A stretch of DNA of 5,733 bases, taken from NCBI GenBank assembly GCA_016935295.1, contig JAFGRF010000144.1:1-5733 (forward strand), in the 5' to 3' direction. Position 1 is the first letter of the stretch; each line of letters opens with the position of its first letter. Under the pieces are notes generated by a model. The model was not told the origin of the DNA. It searched no databases and was given only the letters and a program-made list of their open reading frames with translations. The DNA comes from Caldifarciminota bacterium (GTDB lineage: Bacteria; Hydrothermota; Tepidihabitantia; Tepidihabitantales; Tepidihabitantaceae). Below, one piece after another: positions 1 to 5,705 of the stretch. A program made the translations under genes and the position numbers.

Positions 1-70
1 ATGCCGTCTTTGAACGGTTTGGTCTCTGGAGCGGACCGAATGAATCACTACGCAGATTATGCGCAATCAC

Positions 71-913
71 TTAAGACGTCGTGTATAGCAGACGTGCGGC
101 ATGCGCCATGTAGCCGACCGAATACCGGCGCTTCGGGCGTTCGGCCGATAGCGCTGTGCAGACTTTTTCCGCCACCTTTGCCGGGTCAGTACGGTTGCGG
201 TCGAACTCGGCCATCTCCCTGGCCCAGCGGCGCAGGGCGTCAACGTAGAGCCCGATCCGTTCGGGCGGTCCCTGCTTCAGCAGCGTCTCCACGTCGCCTG
301 TGGTCCGTAAGCCCGCCGGTGTCCTGATACCGCCGCAGTTTATCCGCACGTTGGGAACGCCCCAGGGCTTGAGTTCGATGTCCAGAGTGCGGACGATGCA
401 GTCGACGGCGAAGTCACAGGCATGGATGCTTGCTACGAACGGAGTGGGCATCAGTGCCGGTGTCATGATCCATAGGATTCGTCCCCGGGCCGGGCGGATG
501 AGCGGCAAACATTGCTGAACCAGGTCAACCGACCCGAGCACGCGCGTTCGCAGTTCGGTGCTGAATCGCTCGAGGTCAAGCAGCTCAACCGGCGCGGGCT
601 GACCTCCGCCCGCGTTGTTCACCAGCGCGAACAGGCCCGCCAGCTTCCGCCGGCGTAGCTCGTCCGCGACGAACTCCACCGCGGCGGTGATGTGCTCGTG
701 GTTCGTCAGGTCGAGGGGGCAGACTGGAACCAGGTCAGGCAGGTTCAGCGAGCGCAGTGCGTCGGCATCCGCGTCCCTGCGGACTCCGGCCAGGACCGTG
801 AATCCGCGGCGAGCCAGAAGTAGCGCGCTTTCCCGGCCTATGCCCGAAGAGCACCCGGTTATCAGCACCGCGCTGCCTTTGACCGGATTTCTGTTCGGTA
901 TCGCTGCAGTCAT
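71..913 (-). CDS. SDR-fold protein with degenerate catalytic site (probable pseudoenzyme)
   Basis: The protein has 280 residues, the normal length for a classical short-chain dehydrogenase/reductase, and is probably cytosolic since no signal peptide is seen. Cofactor-binding motifs are intact: TGCSSGIG at 19-26, Arg45-Arg46 after the second strand (favouring NADP(H)), LDLT at 67-70 and NNAG at 99-102. The catalytic tetrad is not. Aligned by motif spacing with 17-beta-HSD-like SDRs, Asn is Arg124, Ser is Met150 (Thr151 adjacent), Tyr is Ile163 and Lys is Asp167. The usual PGG after strand six reads CGG (193-195). The rest of the fold looks normal, including the helix around FAVDCIVRTLDIELKPWGV (168-186), so this is not simple frameshift damage. 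The ATG follows a GGGGAAGG ribosome site six bases upstream. It lies 67 bases after the lipoprotein gene and is probably cotranscribed. Fold confidence is high. The function is unknown; dinucleotide sensing or a non-canonical reaction is possible. Confidence 0.9.
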   Translation of the reverse strand: MTAAIPNRNPVKGSAVLITGCSSGIGRESALLLARRGFTVLAGVRRDADADALRSLNLPDLVPVCPLDLTNHEHITAAVEFVADELRRRKLAGLFALVNNAGGGQPAPVELLDLERFSTELRTRVLGSVDLVQQCLPLIRPARGRILWIMTPALMPTPFVASIHACDFAVDCIVRTLDIELKPWGVPNVRINCGGIRTPAGLRTTGDVETLLKQGPPERIGLYVDALRRWAREMAEFDRNRTDPAKVAEKVCTALSAERPKRRYSVGYMAHAARLLYTTS

Positions 914-980
914 GCTACGCCTTCCCCGCAGCTCGGCCGTTGGCCACGTCCGCCCACCGGTATGTCCCTGGTTGTTCTCG

Positions 981-1481
981 CTACTCTTCTTCCGTCTCGG
1001 GTACGCTCCAGGTTACGTGGCCGGTCGTGTCTCTGAGTCTGATCGTCGGCATGCCGGTTGAGTCCGCTACGGTCAGCAGGATGCGCAGGTGACCGGCGGT
1101 GTCGGCAAGGGCTATGCTTGGTCCTTTGCCTCCGACGCCGATGCTCGTTCCCGGCTTGCCCTGCTCGCGTGCGAAGAAGAGAAACGGACCGCGCTCATGC
1201 AGACCAATTGACGCACGGAACGCACCATCTTCGCCGAGGAATCGCAGCACGGGATCGCCTTGCTCCATTGCCAGCACGGCGCGGGTTGCTCCGGCCGTAT
1301 CCACCAGCCGGAACGCCGTGGCGGTTACGATGTCTGGCGTGCTCTTGGCGGCGCGTCTCGTGACCGACAGACCGGCGCAGCCTGCCAGTATGGCTGCGGC
1401 GGCCGCCGCGACTGCCGTACCGGTGTGCCGGATCCGGCGGGTCTCCTGCTTCGGGTTGTCGAGTCGATGTTGCGGGGTCAT
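981..1481 (-). CDS. Small lipoprotein with 22-residue beta repeats
   Basis: This 166-residue protein has a basic N-terminus (RRIRH at 15-19), an Ala-rich hydrophobic core (21-31) and a lipobox LAGC at 32-35. It is therefore expected to be cut before Cys35 and lipid-anchored. The mature part holds about five degenerate repeats of roughly 22 residues, covering 57-77, 78-99, 100-121, 122-145 and 146-161. The unit resembles hydrophobic-x-Leu-x-Asp-x-x-Gly-x-x-Arg, then a hydrophobic stretch, then Gly-x-Pro. Closing prolines fall at 77, 99, 121 and 145. Such alternating hydrophobic units suggest a beta-solenoid or stacked hairpins. The tail is acidic (ETEEE). The start is supported by AAGGAG at 1488-1493, six bases from the ATG, with a well-formed promoter further upstream. 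It is the first gene of a likely two-gene unit with the SDR-like gene. I do not recognise a named family. Confidence 0.85.
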   Translation of the reverse strand: MTPQHRLDNPKQETRRIRHTGTAVAAAAAAILAGCAGLSVTRRAAKSTPDIVTATAFRLVDTAGATRAVLAMEQGDPVLRFLGEDGAFRASIGLHERGPFLFFAREQGKPGTSIGVGGKGPSIALADTAGHLRILLTVADSTGMPTIRLRDTTGHVTWSVPETEEE

Positions 1482-1494
1482 GATAGGCTCCTTC

Positions 1495-1512
1495 TCCCGC
1501 CTGGTCGCGGGA
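1495..1512 (-). promoter_or_regulatory. Leader hairpin abutting the ribosome binding site
   Basis: TCCCGC (1495-1500) and GCGGGA (1507-1512) are perfect complements around a six-base loop. On the minus-strand transcript this stem ends one base before the AAGGAG ribosome site (1488-1493) of the 166-residue lipoprotein gene. It could affect ribosome access, but a six-base-pair GC stem can arise by chance in GC-rich DNA. Confidence 0.4.
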
Positions 1513-1541
1513 TGGCACTGACGTCTCGTCTCTACCCATTC

Positions 1542-1566
1542 TGTCAGGGCCTGCCCGGCTCTGACA
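1542..1566 (-). promoter_or_regulatory. Inverted repeat at the predicted transcript start: 5' hairpin or operator
   Basis: TGTCAG (1542-1547) and CTGACA (1561-1566) are perfect inverted arms. Pairing continues inward with three more GC pairs (1549-1551 with 1557-1559), leaving a five-base loop. The single 1548/1560 position is G-U on the plus strand and an A-C mismatch on the minus strand. The predicted minus-strand start (about 1567) lies one base outside it. It would therefore form the extreme 5' end of the lipoprotein transcript, or a repressor site overlapping +1. Confidence 0.5.
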
Positions 1567-1573
1567 TGGCGTG

Positions 1574-1602
1574 ATTCTATGGCTCACAGGCAGTGGTGTC
1601 AA
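1574..1602 (-). promoter_or_regulatory. Sigma70-type promoter of the lipoprotein-SDR unit
   Basis: Reading the minus strand, a perfect TTGACA -35 box (1597-1602) is followed after exactly 17 bases by TAGAAT (1574-1579), five of six matches to TATAAT. The expected start near 1567 gives a leader of about 86 bases before the lipoprotein ATG at 1481. Confidence 0.75.
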
Positions 1603-1636
1603 CGAGGAGAGGGGTCCCTGAATCCGATACTGAAGT

Positions 1637-1715
1637 AACCACAGATCAACACTGATGAACACCGAATGGGTGACGACGTACGGGCTTTTTCCTACGCCTG
1701 TGTTTATCCGTGGTT
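1637..1715. repeat. Imperfect inverted repeat (AACCACAGAT type) in the spacer
   Basis: The left arm AACCACAGATCAACAC (1637-1652) matches the complement of the right arm (1700-1715) at 14 of 16 positions, enclosing 47 bases. The left side also holds a tandem pair, GATCAACACT then GATGAACACC. From memory, similar AACCACAGATGAACAC elements recur in intergenic DNA of several uncultured and environmental bacteria, so this is probably a dispersed non-coding repeat rather than a gene-specific site. No coding sequence with a ribosome site is seen here. Confidence 0.6.
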
Positions 1716-1722
1716 CAATATC

Positions 1723-1758
1723 GGGATTGGGGGGGACCAGGGACTGGGGATTGTAGGG
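1723..1758 (+). repeat. G-run cluster with G-quadruplex motif
   Basis: Five runs of three or more G lie within 36 bases of the plus strand: 1723-1725, 1729-1735, 1740-1742, 1746-1749 and 1756-1758. They are separated by loops of 3, 4, 3 and 6 bases, which satisfies the usual G3+N1-7 definition. The spacing and the repeated GGGATTG-like and GGGGATTG words also look like a decayed GGGATT-type short tandem repeat following the preceding inverted repeat. Confidence 0.6.
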
Positions 1759-1909
1759 AGGCGGTCAGCCGTTCGTTGGCAGTTGTCTTGGGCTTGTGGC
1801 TTGAGGCTGTTGGCTGCGGCGCCAGTCGCTCGCTTCGGAATCCGAACCATCGTTCCCGAGACTCCCGAGGGTCGGTGATTCCTCACGGGTCCGTCTGCGC
1901 TGAACGGCA
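1759..1909. other. Spacer with no recognised gene
   Basis: This part of the gap between the two lipoprotein genes holds no open frame with a ribosome site. The only structure seen is a short near-palindrome, TTCGGA-A-TCCGAA, at 1834-1846, and GGCTTG/GGCTGT-like words around 1791-1820. Neither supports a function. Confidence 0.5.
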
Positions 1910-1936
1910 GCGGGAGGAGCGCCTGGCTCCTCCCGC
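1910..1936 (-). terminator. Terminator-like hairpin after the 281-residue lipoprotein gene
   Basis: GCGGGAGGAGC (1910-1920) and GCTCCTCCCGC (1926-1936) form a perfect 11-base-pair stem with a five-base loop. It begins about 20 bases past the stop codon at 1957 on the minus strand. No T-run follows in either direction, so it is either an atypical terminator or a 3'-end stabilising hairpin. Confidence 0.6.
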
Positions 1937-1956
1937 CGAAACAACACTGCGCGAGG

Positions 1957-2802
1957 TTACTTTGCCGTCTGTATCCTGTACGGCAAGAGCCAGCCGTTGT
2001 AGTCGTAGGGCGCGTCGCGGTCCATCAGCGTGCCCCTGGTCATAAGGTCGAAGATGGCAAACCTGAACCCCGGGATCATCTGCGCGTGCCAGGTGCCGGT
2101 GAAGACGCCGCTGCCCATGTCTTCGAACGGCACCCTTACGAACGCCGTGCCCCAGAACGCATGGAGCCAGCCATATCCGTCGGTCGCGTTCGTGTAGAGC
2201 GTGATGTCCAGCTGCTCGCCGGGCGTGAACCAGACCAGGCTGTCCACATGGTAGTAGGCAGCAAGCGGGTCGACGATCAGGATGTCGCGCAGCGAACTGT
2301 GTATCTTCACCGAGTCAAACCGTACCGTACACGTGGTCTCCGACTCGCCGAACGCCAGAGATATCCTGTTCAACTTCCATCCCCGGTACGCGGCAGTATC
2401 ACTGCCCTCACGTTTGAAGATACCGTTGATCTGCGTCGCCTCCTGCAGCGACTTCGTCCACTTCACCGCGGTATCTGGGGCTATCATGATCCAGTGGTAG
2501 ATCTCACCGTAGTTGTGCTGGTGCCAGCCGACCCAGGCCGAATCGCCGTGGACCTCGACCTCGATGGTCGCAGCCGAGTCGTGCGTCTGCGGACCGCGCC
2601 ACCAGGTGCCCCTGGTGGTATCGTCGGCAGCCAGGCTGTTTTCGGACGAGTCGCCGGCAGTGCCGGATGTGAAGTGGGCGGGGTCCCCTTTCACCAGGGC
2701 CCGGATTGCGTCCTCGTCGGTCTCGAACTCCTGCTTCTGGCAGGCGACGAAACAGGTCGCCGCGAACACGAGCATCAGGGTCAGTACCGCTGCTATGCGC
2801 AT
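1957..2802 (-). CDS. Trp-rich lipoprotein of unknown function
   Basis: This 281-residue protein starts with a hydrophobic signal (5-19) and a lipobox-like FVAC with Cys at 21. Phe at the -3 position is somewhat unusual, but the following QKQ fits a lipoprotein. After a short acidic segment comes DAIRALVKGDP (31-41), then a low-complexity Ser/Thr/Asp linker (45-63). From about 66 on there is a beta-rich domain with many aromatics (12 Trp), including TWWRG (66-70), GWKLNRIS (141-148), WFTPGEQLDI (191-200), FTGTW (234-238) and PYDYNGWLLPY (265-275). The start is fixed by AAAAGGAG (2809-2816), six bases from the ATG, and by a promoter just upstream. The gene appears monocistronic, with a strong hairpin after its stop. 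I know no named family; from memory, similar lipoproteins occur in WOR-3-like genomes. An envelope-exposed, possibly ligand-binding role is only inference. Confidence 0.88.
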   Translation of the reverse strand: MRIAAVLTLMLVFAATCFVACQKQEFETDEDAIRALVKGDPAHFTSGTAGDSSENSLAADDTTRGTWWRGPQTHDSAATIEVEVHGDSAWVGWHQHNYGEIYHWIMIAPDTAVKWTKSLQEATQINGIFKREGSDTAAYRGWKLNRISLAFGESETTCTVRFDSVKIHSSLRDILIVDPLAAYYHVDSLVWFTPGEQLDITLYTNATDGYGWLHAFWGTAFVRVPFEDMGSGVFTGTWHAQMIPGFRFAIFDLMTRGTLMDRDAPYDYNGWLLPYRIQTAK

Positions 2803-2835
2803 CGTTCACTCCTTTTGTGTCTCGGTCCTGGTCAC

Positions 2836-2864
2836 AGTATCAGCGAGCTCAGGCGACGTGTCAA
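2836..2864 (-). promoter_or_regulatory. Sigma70-type promoter of the 281-residue lipoprotein gene
   Basis: On the minus strand TTGACA (2859-2864) is followed by a 17-base spacer and GATACT (2836-2841). This -10 box matches four of six consensus bases, including the key A2 and T6. The start would fall near 2829, giving a leader of about 27 bases that includes the AAAAGGAG ribosome site. Like the promoter at 1574-1602, its -35 box reads TTGACAC. Confidence 0.65.
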
Positions 2865-2876
2865 GACCGGCCATGA

Positions 2877-2897
2877 GCCGCATCGGAAACCGACGGC
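2877..2897. repeat. Small bulged hairpin upstream of the lipoprotein promoter
   Basis: GCCG (2877-2880) and TCGG (2883-2886) pair with CCGA (2890-2893) and CGGC (2894-2897). This leaves an AAA loop and a two-base CA bulge. It sits 12 bases upstream of the minus-strand -35 box. It could be a binding site or chance pairing. Confidence 0.3.
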
Positions 2898-2906
2898 AGG
2901 GGAGAA

Positions 2907-2958
2907 GGACGAGGGACGAGCAGGGAATGACGAAGCCCGAATGACGAATTACGAATGA
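2907..2958 (+). repeat. Short-period degenerate tandem repeats in the divergent spacer
   Basis: GGACGAG occurs twice in tandem (2907-2920). Next comes a 14-base-period array: GAATGACGAA at 2925 and 2939, and GAATGA at 2953. Such GAATGACGAA strings look like decayed simple-sequence DNA. No coding sense is apparent, although they keep reading frames open by chance. Confidence 0.65.
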
Positions 2959-3004
2959 AGCACTGCCCGGTAGAGGCCGACGACGTGTGTGTCACGGATG
3001 GCTA

Positions 3005-3032
3005 TTGACAGACTGCCGGGGCGGACGATAAT
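3005..3032 (+). promoter_or_regulatory. Sigma70-type promoter of the propeller gene
   Basis: TTGACA (3005-3010), a 16-base spacer and GATAAT (3027-3032, five of six matches) form a near-consensus promoter. The start would be near 3039, giving a leader of about 83 bases to the ATG at 3122. This also argues against translation from the in-frame GTG at 3038, which would lie at the very start of the transcript. Confidence 0.7.
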
Positions 3033-3066
3033 GGTGCGTGGTGCGAAGCGACAGGAGTAGACAGCA

Positions 3067-3092
3067 GGCAGTAGGCAGTAGACTGCAGGCAG
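3067..3092 (+). repeat. GGCAGTA tandem repeat in the propeller gene leader
   Basis: GGCAGTA is repeated in tandem at 3067-3073 and 3074-3080, followed by related GACTGCAGGCAG (3081-3092). The block lies between the promoter and ribosome site. Read in frame from 3038 it gives a low-complexity AVGSRLQAA-type peptide, typical of translated repeat DNA and not of a protein N-terminus. Confidence 0.6.
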
Positions 3093-3111
3093 CATGGGTC
3101 AGAGCACATTC

Positions 3112-3116
3112 GGAGG
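3112..3116 (+). promoter_or_regulatory. Ribosome binding site deciding the propeller gene start
   Basis: GGAGG lies five bases before the ATG at 3122. No comparable site precedes the longer in-frame GTG at 3038. The residues from 3122 on give a clean signal peptide, so the shorter start is chosen. Confidence 0.8.
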
Positions 3117-3121
3117 TAACC

Positions 3122-5617
3122 ATGTTCCGTAGCCGTGGTCTGGGCCGCAACCCGACGTTTTCCAACAACCGGGCCGTTGGGCCGTTGCTTCTATGCGCCC
3201 TGGCGCTAGGGACGTTGCTGGCGTGTGTTGCCTTGGCCCAGGTCGTCGAAGGCCACATTCTGCTGCCTGACAGCCTCGGGCCGATTCACCCACCGTTCCA
3301 CGTCGCAATGGACTATGCTCCGAGCTCCGAGCGGCTGTACGTCGGCAGCGACAGTGGAGACATAGTCGTCATCGACCCCGGCAGCTTCGAGAAGGTCGCG
3401 CGGATTCCTACCGGTCCGGTCGGCACTCTCTGCTATTGCCCCACCGAGAACAAGCTCTATGTTGCTGCACCCTACGACACTGTTGCAGTCGTTGACTGCA
3501 ACTCACGCCAAGTCGTCAAGCGCCTCGGGCTGGGAGGGAGCATCGCCTGGGTGCTCTACAACCCGGTTGTCAACCGGGTCTACTGCGGCGCTTCGAGCGC
3601 GGTGAAGGTGATCGACTGCGCAAACGACAGTGTCATTGGCACTGTGCCGGTCGCCGGTGAGCGTTCCTGCGCAGCACTTGATTCTTTCCACAACCGGCTC
3701 TACGTCGGCGCGGGTGTACCTCTCAAGATCGTAGACTGTTACTCCGACAGCGTGGTCAAGAGCGTCGCTCAGATCTGTGGGGTGACTGCCATGTGCTTCA
3801 ACCCCGCAGACAACCGCATATACGCCGCTGCGAACCCGGGAGGCGGCTGGCCGACCGAAACGCTGCACGTGTTCGACGTCAAGACCGAAAGCGTCGTTTC
3901 GCACGTGCCAATGCCCAACCTTGCGCCCGAGTTCCATCCGACCGTTACGATGTGTGTCGACCCGGTCCGGAATCGGGTCTTCACGGTGGCCTACGCGCTC
4001 GTAGCTGCTCTGGACTGCACGGCAGATACGTTGATCTGGTTCAACGGCCTCGGCGGCGTCGGCATAGCCTGCGTACCGACCCTAGACCGCATCTACGTGG
4101 CGCACGATCTAGTATCGTGGATGCTGAACGGCACCAACGGTGATGTCGTGGGCACCACAGCGGTCGACGGCCGTGCGGCGCCGCCTGTTTACCTGGATCG
4201 CTTGAACCTCCTCTACCTACTGGCCAACCGCGGGCAACTGGCGGCAATCGACTGCGGCCCGGATACAACCGTCGGCCAGGCGCTGCTTGACGCATTCGTG
4301 GACGATTCGCCGGAGCGCGTCTGTCTAGATACCGTGAACAACAAGCTCTACTTCCTGCTCGGCGGGTACTGCGGCTGCCTGGGAGTCGCGGGCTGTTCAG
4401 CAAAGCAAGTAGTATCGTATCATATGCTGAGATACCCCATCGGCATGGTCCATGATGCGCTGGATGACAAGTTGTACGTCAGTAGCCGGATCGACCGGGA
4501 TGGTAGCCGCAAGGGCGTGTCGGTGTTTGACTGCAAGAGCGACTCGCTCGTCAAGGTAATTCCCGCTATTGGCATGCCGGGTGGGCTCCGCTGGCACCGG
4601 GACCTCAACAAGATCTACGCCGATGCGGGCGACCCGCTTGGGTACGACTATGTGGTCGTGATAGACTGCGAGACCGACAGCGTCGTGCGAACGCTCGCGC
4701 GACAGAGACAAGAGGAATGGTTCCGCCTCGCACTGCTGTCGACGGAGTCCGACCAGTACTGGGGCATCTATGACGACGGCTACGCTGTCGTGGACTGTGG
4801 GAGAGACAGCATTCTGATTGACACTCTCATGGAGAACTGGCACTACCCGATAGGTGTGTGTTGCTCCGAATCAGAGCGCAAGGTCTACGTGGCGCACGGT
4901 TCTGCGGAGTTGGTCGTTTTGAGCATGGAGACGCTGCGGCCGATGCGGAGGATTCACCTGACCGAACCGGGTTTCGCTGTTGACGCCATGATCCACGTCG
5001 CCGCCGCCGGAAAGATATACGTAGCTGTAATGAACGAGCCTTACGCTGACACCGTCCACGTGGTTGACACGGAAACGGACAGCGTAGTCTCTAGGTTCGC
5101 CGCCGGGCACATCATTCTGGCTATGTGTGATGACGCGACTGGGCGATATGTGTACGGCACGGCGTTGCGAATCGAGGGCCCTAACCCCCCCGAGTTCTCG
5201 GACACCCTGCTGGTGATCGACACTGAGCGCGACAGCATAGTCTCTGGGACGAGCCTACTCGGTCTGGACTGGGTGCCGGAGTGGCTACTGCCGAACCGAC
5301 GCACAGGGCGAACATACGCCCAGCAAGGCCTCAACGGCAAGCTCCTGATTATTCGCGATAGCGTGGTCATCGGCTTGGAGGAATCGAGAGGAGCGAACCA
5401 CGTCCCGGTGAGGTCGCAGACAGTGGTCGGCCGCGGCGTGCCGTATCGCGCCGCGACCCGGAGCGGCCTTTTCGACGCAACCGGCCGCAGAGCCGCCGTC
5501 CTAAGGTCCGGTCCGAACGACATCAGCCGTCTGGCGCCGGGGGTGTATTTCGTCAGGGGACCGGAGACCGAAGACGGGAGACCGGCCGCCGTGCGGAAGG
5601 TTGTCCTGACGAAGTAG
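3122..5617 (+). CDS. Secreted Cys-rich YVTN beta-propeller protein with T9SS-like C-terminal domain
   Basis: The 831-residue product begins with a basic stretch (1-20) and a hydrophobic core (21-36). ALA at 37-39 before Gln40 fits signal peptidase I cleavage; LLAC (32-35) is a weaker lipobox alternative. About 15 YVTN-type repeats of roughly 40-50 residues follow (70-750). Each has a NKLYVA-like strand (for example 71, 111, 191, 322, 449, 496, 586, 630) and a VIDC-x-x-DSVV-like strand. That is enough for two seven-bladed propellers. Asp-Cys ends the latter strand at Cys126, 166, 206, 299, 378, 471, 516 and 559. A third module after a linker reads LFDATGRRAAVL (783-794), LAPGVYFVR (804-812) and VRKVVLTK (824-831), as in C-terminal sorting domains of the type IX secretion system. 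A surface or extracellular binding or scaffold role is inferred; no enzyme motif is seen. It has its own promoter and is followed by hairpins. Confidence 0.92.
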   Translation: MFRSRGLGRNPTFSNNRAVGPLLLCALALGTLLACVALAQVVEGHILLPDSLGPIHPPFHVAMDYAPSSERLYVGSDSGDIVVIDPGSFEKVARIPTGPVGTLCYCPTENKLYVAAPYDTVAVVDCNSRQVVKRLGLGGSIAWVLYNPVVNRVYCGASSAVKVIDCANDSVIGTVPVAGERSCAALDSFHNRLYVGAGVPLKIVDCYSDSVVKSVAQICGVTAMCFNPADNRIYAAANPGGGWPTETLHVFDVKTESVVSHVPMPNLAPEFHPTVTMCVDPVRNRVFTVAYALVAALDCTADTLIWFNGLGGVGIACVPTLDRIYVAHDLVSWMLNGTNGDVVGTTAVDGRAAPPVYLDRLNLLYLLANRGQLAAIDCGPDTTVGQALLDAFVDDSPERVCLDTVNNKLYFLLGGYCGCLGVAGCSAKQVVSYHMLRYPIGMVHDALDDKLYVSSRIDRDGSRKGVSVFDCKSDSLVKVIPAIGMPGGLRWHRDLNKIYADAGDPLGYDYVVVIDCETDSVVRTLARQRQEEWFRLALLSTESDQYWGIYDDGYAVVDCGRDSILIDTLMENWHYPIGVCCSESERKVYVAHGSAELVVLSMETLRPMRRIHLTEPGFAVDAMIHVAAAGKIYVAVMNEPYADTVHVVDTETDSVVSRFAAGHIILAMCDDATGRYVYGTALRIEGPNPPEFSDTLLVIDTERDSIVSGTSLLGLDWVPEWLLPNRRTGRTYAQQGLNGKLLIIRDSVVIGLEESRGANHVPVRSQTVVGRGVPYRAATRSGLFDATGRRAAVLRSGPNDISRLAPGVYFVRGPETEDGRPAAVRKVVLTK

Positions 5618-5623
5618 CGGGAA

Positions 5624-5659
5624 GAGGTCGAGGTTGAGGCTAAGGTCAAGGTAGAGGCA
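5624..5659 (+). repeat. Hexamer tandem repeat after the propeller gene
   Basis: Six consecutive units of consensus RAGGYN run from 5624: GAGGTC, GAGGTT, GAGGCT, AAGGTC, AAGGTA and GAGGCA. The array begins seven bases past the stop codon and resembles the other short-period arrays in the spacers here. Confidence 0.7.
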
Positions 5660-5681
5660 CAGACGGCAGCATAGGAGAACC

Positions 5682-5703
5682 GGAGCGGGCGGGAGCCCGC
5701 TTC
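5682..5703 (+). terminator. Terminator-like hairpin downstream of the propeller gene
   Basis: A stem of GGAGCGGGC (5682-5690) with GCCCGCTTC (5695-5703) has nine pairs, one of them G-U, around a GGGA loop. It lies about 65 bases after the stop. No T-run follows directly, so termination is likely but not certain. Confidence 0.5.
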
Positions 5704-5705
5704 AT

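Noticed and set aside
18..39. Possible small stem TTTGGTC...GACCGAA past the SDR stop
   Set aside because: Only about six pairs with one G-U on the plus strand and a mismatch on the minus strand, and a long loop; too weak to call a terminator.
944..955. GGCC-GTT-GGCC mini-hairpin in the gap between the SDR and lipoprotein genes
   Set aside because: A four-base-pair stem of a common GC word is not evidence of a terminator or regulator. No promoter-like boxes were found in this gap.
1195..1662. A 155-residue minus-strand frame overlapping the 166-residue lipoprotein gene
   Set aside because: It runs out of frame across the promoter, leader and lipoprotein coding region and is Arg/Pro-rich without motifs. 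The lipoprotein frame has the ribosome site and lipobox.
1834..1846. TTCGGA-A-TCCGAA near-palindrome as an operator
   Set aside because: It is over 230 bases from any predicted promoter and short enough to occur by chance.
1666..1878. A 70-residue plus-strand frame in the 1482-1956 spacer
   Set aside because: It has no ribosome site and translates the inverted repeat arm and the G-run cluster, giving a composition unlike the neighbouring proteins.
2086..2958. Long plus-strand open frame opposite the 281-residue lipoprotein gene
   Set aside because: It is antisense to a gene with a lipobox, strong ribosome site, promoter and 3' hairpin. Its own translation is Arg/Gly/Val-rich without a recognisable fold, and its end runs through the GAATGACGAA repeats.
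3038..3121. Extended N-terminus of the propeller protein from GTG at 3038
   Set aside because: The GTG coincides with the predicted transcription start and has no ribosome site. The extra 28 residues are translated GGCAGTA repeat; ATG at 3122 has GGAGG and a signal peptide.
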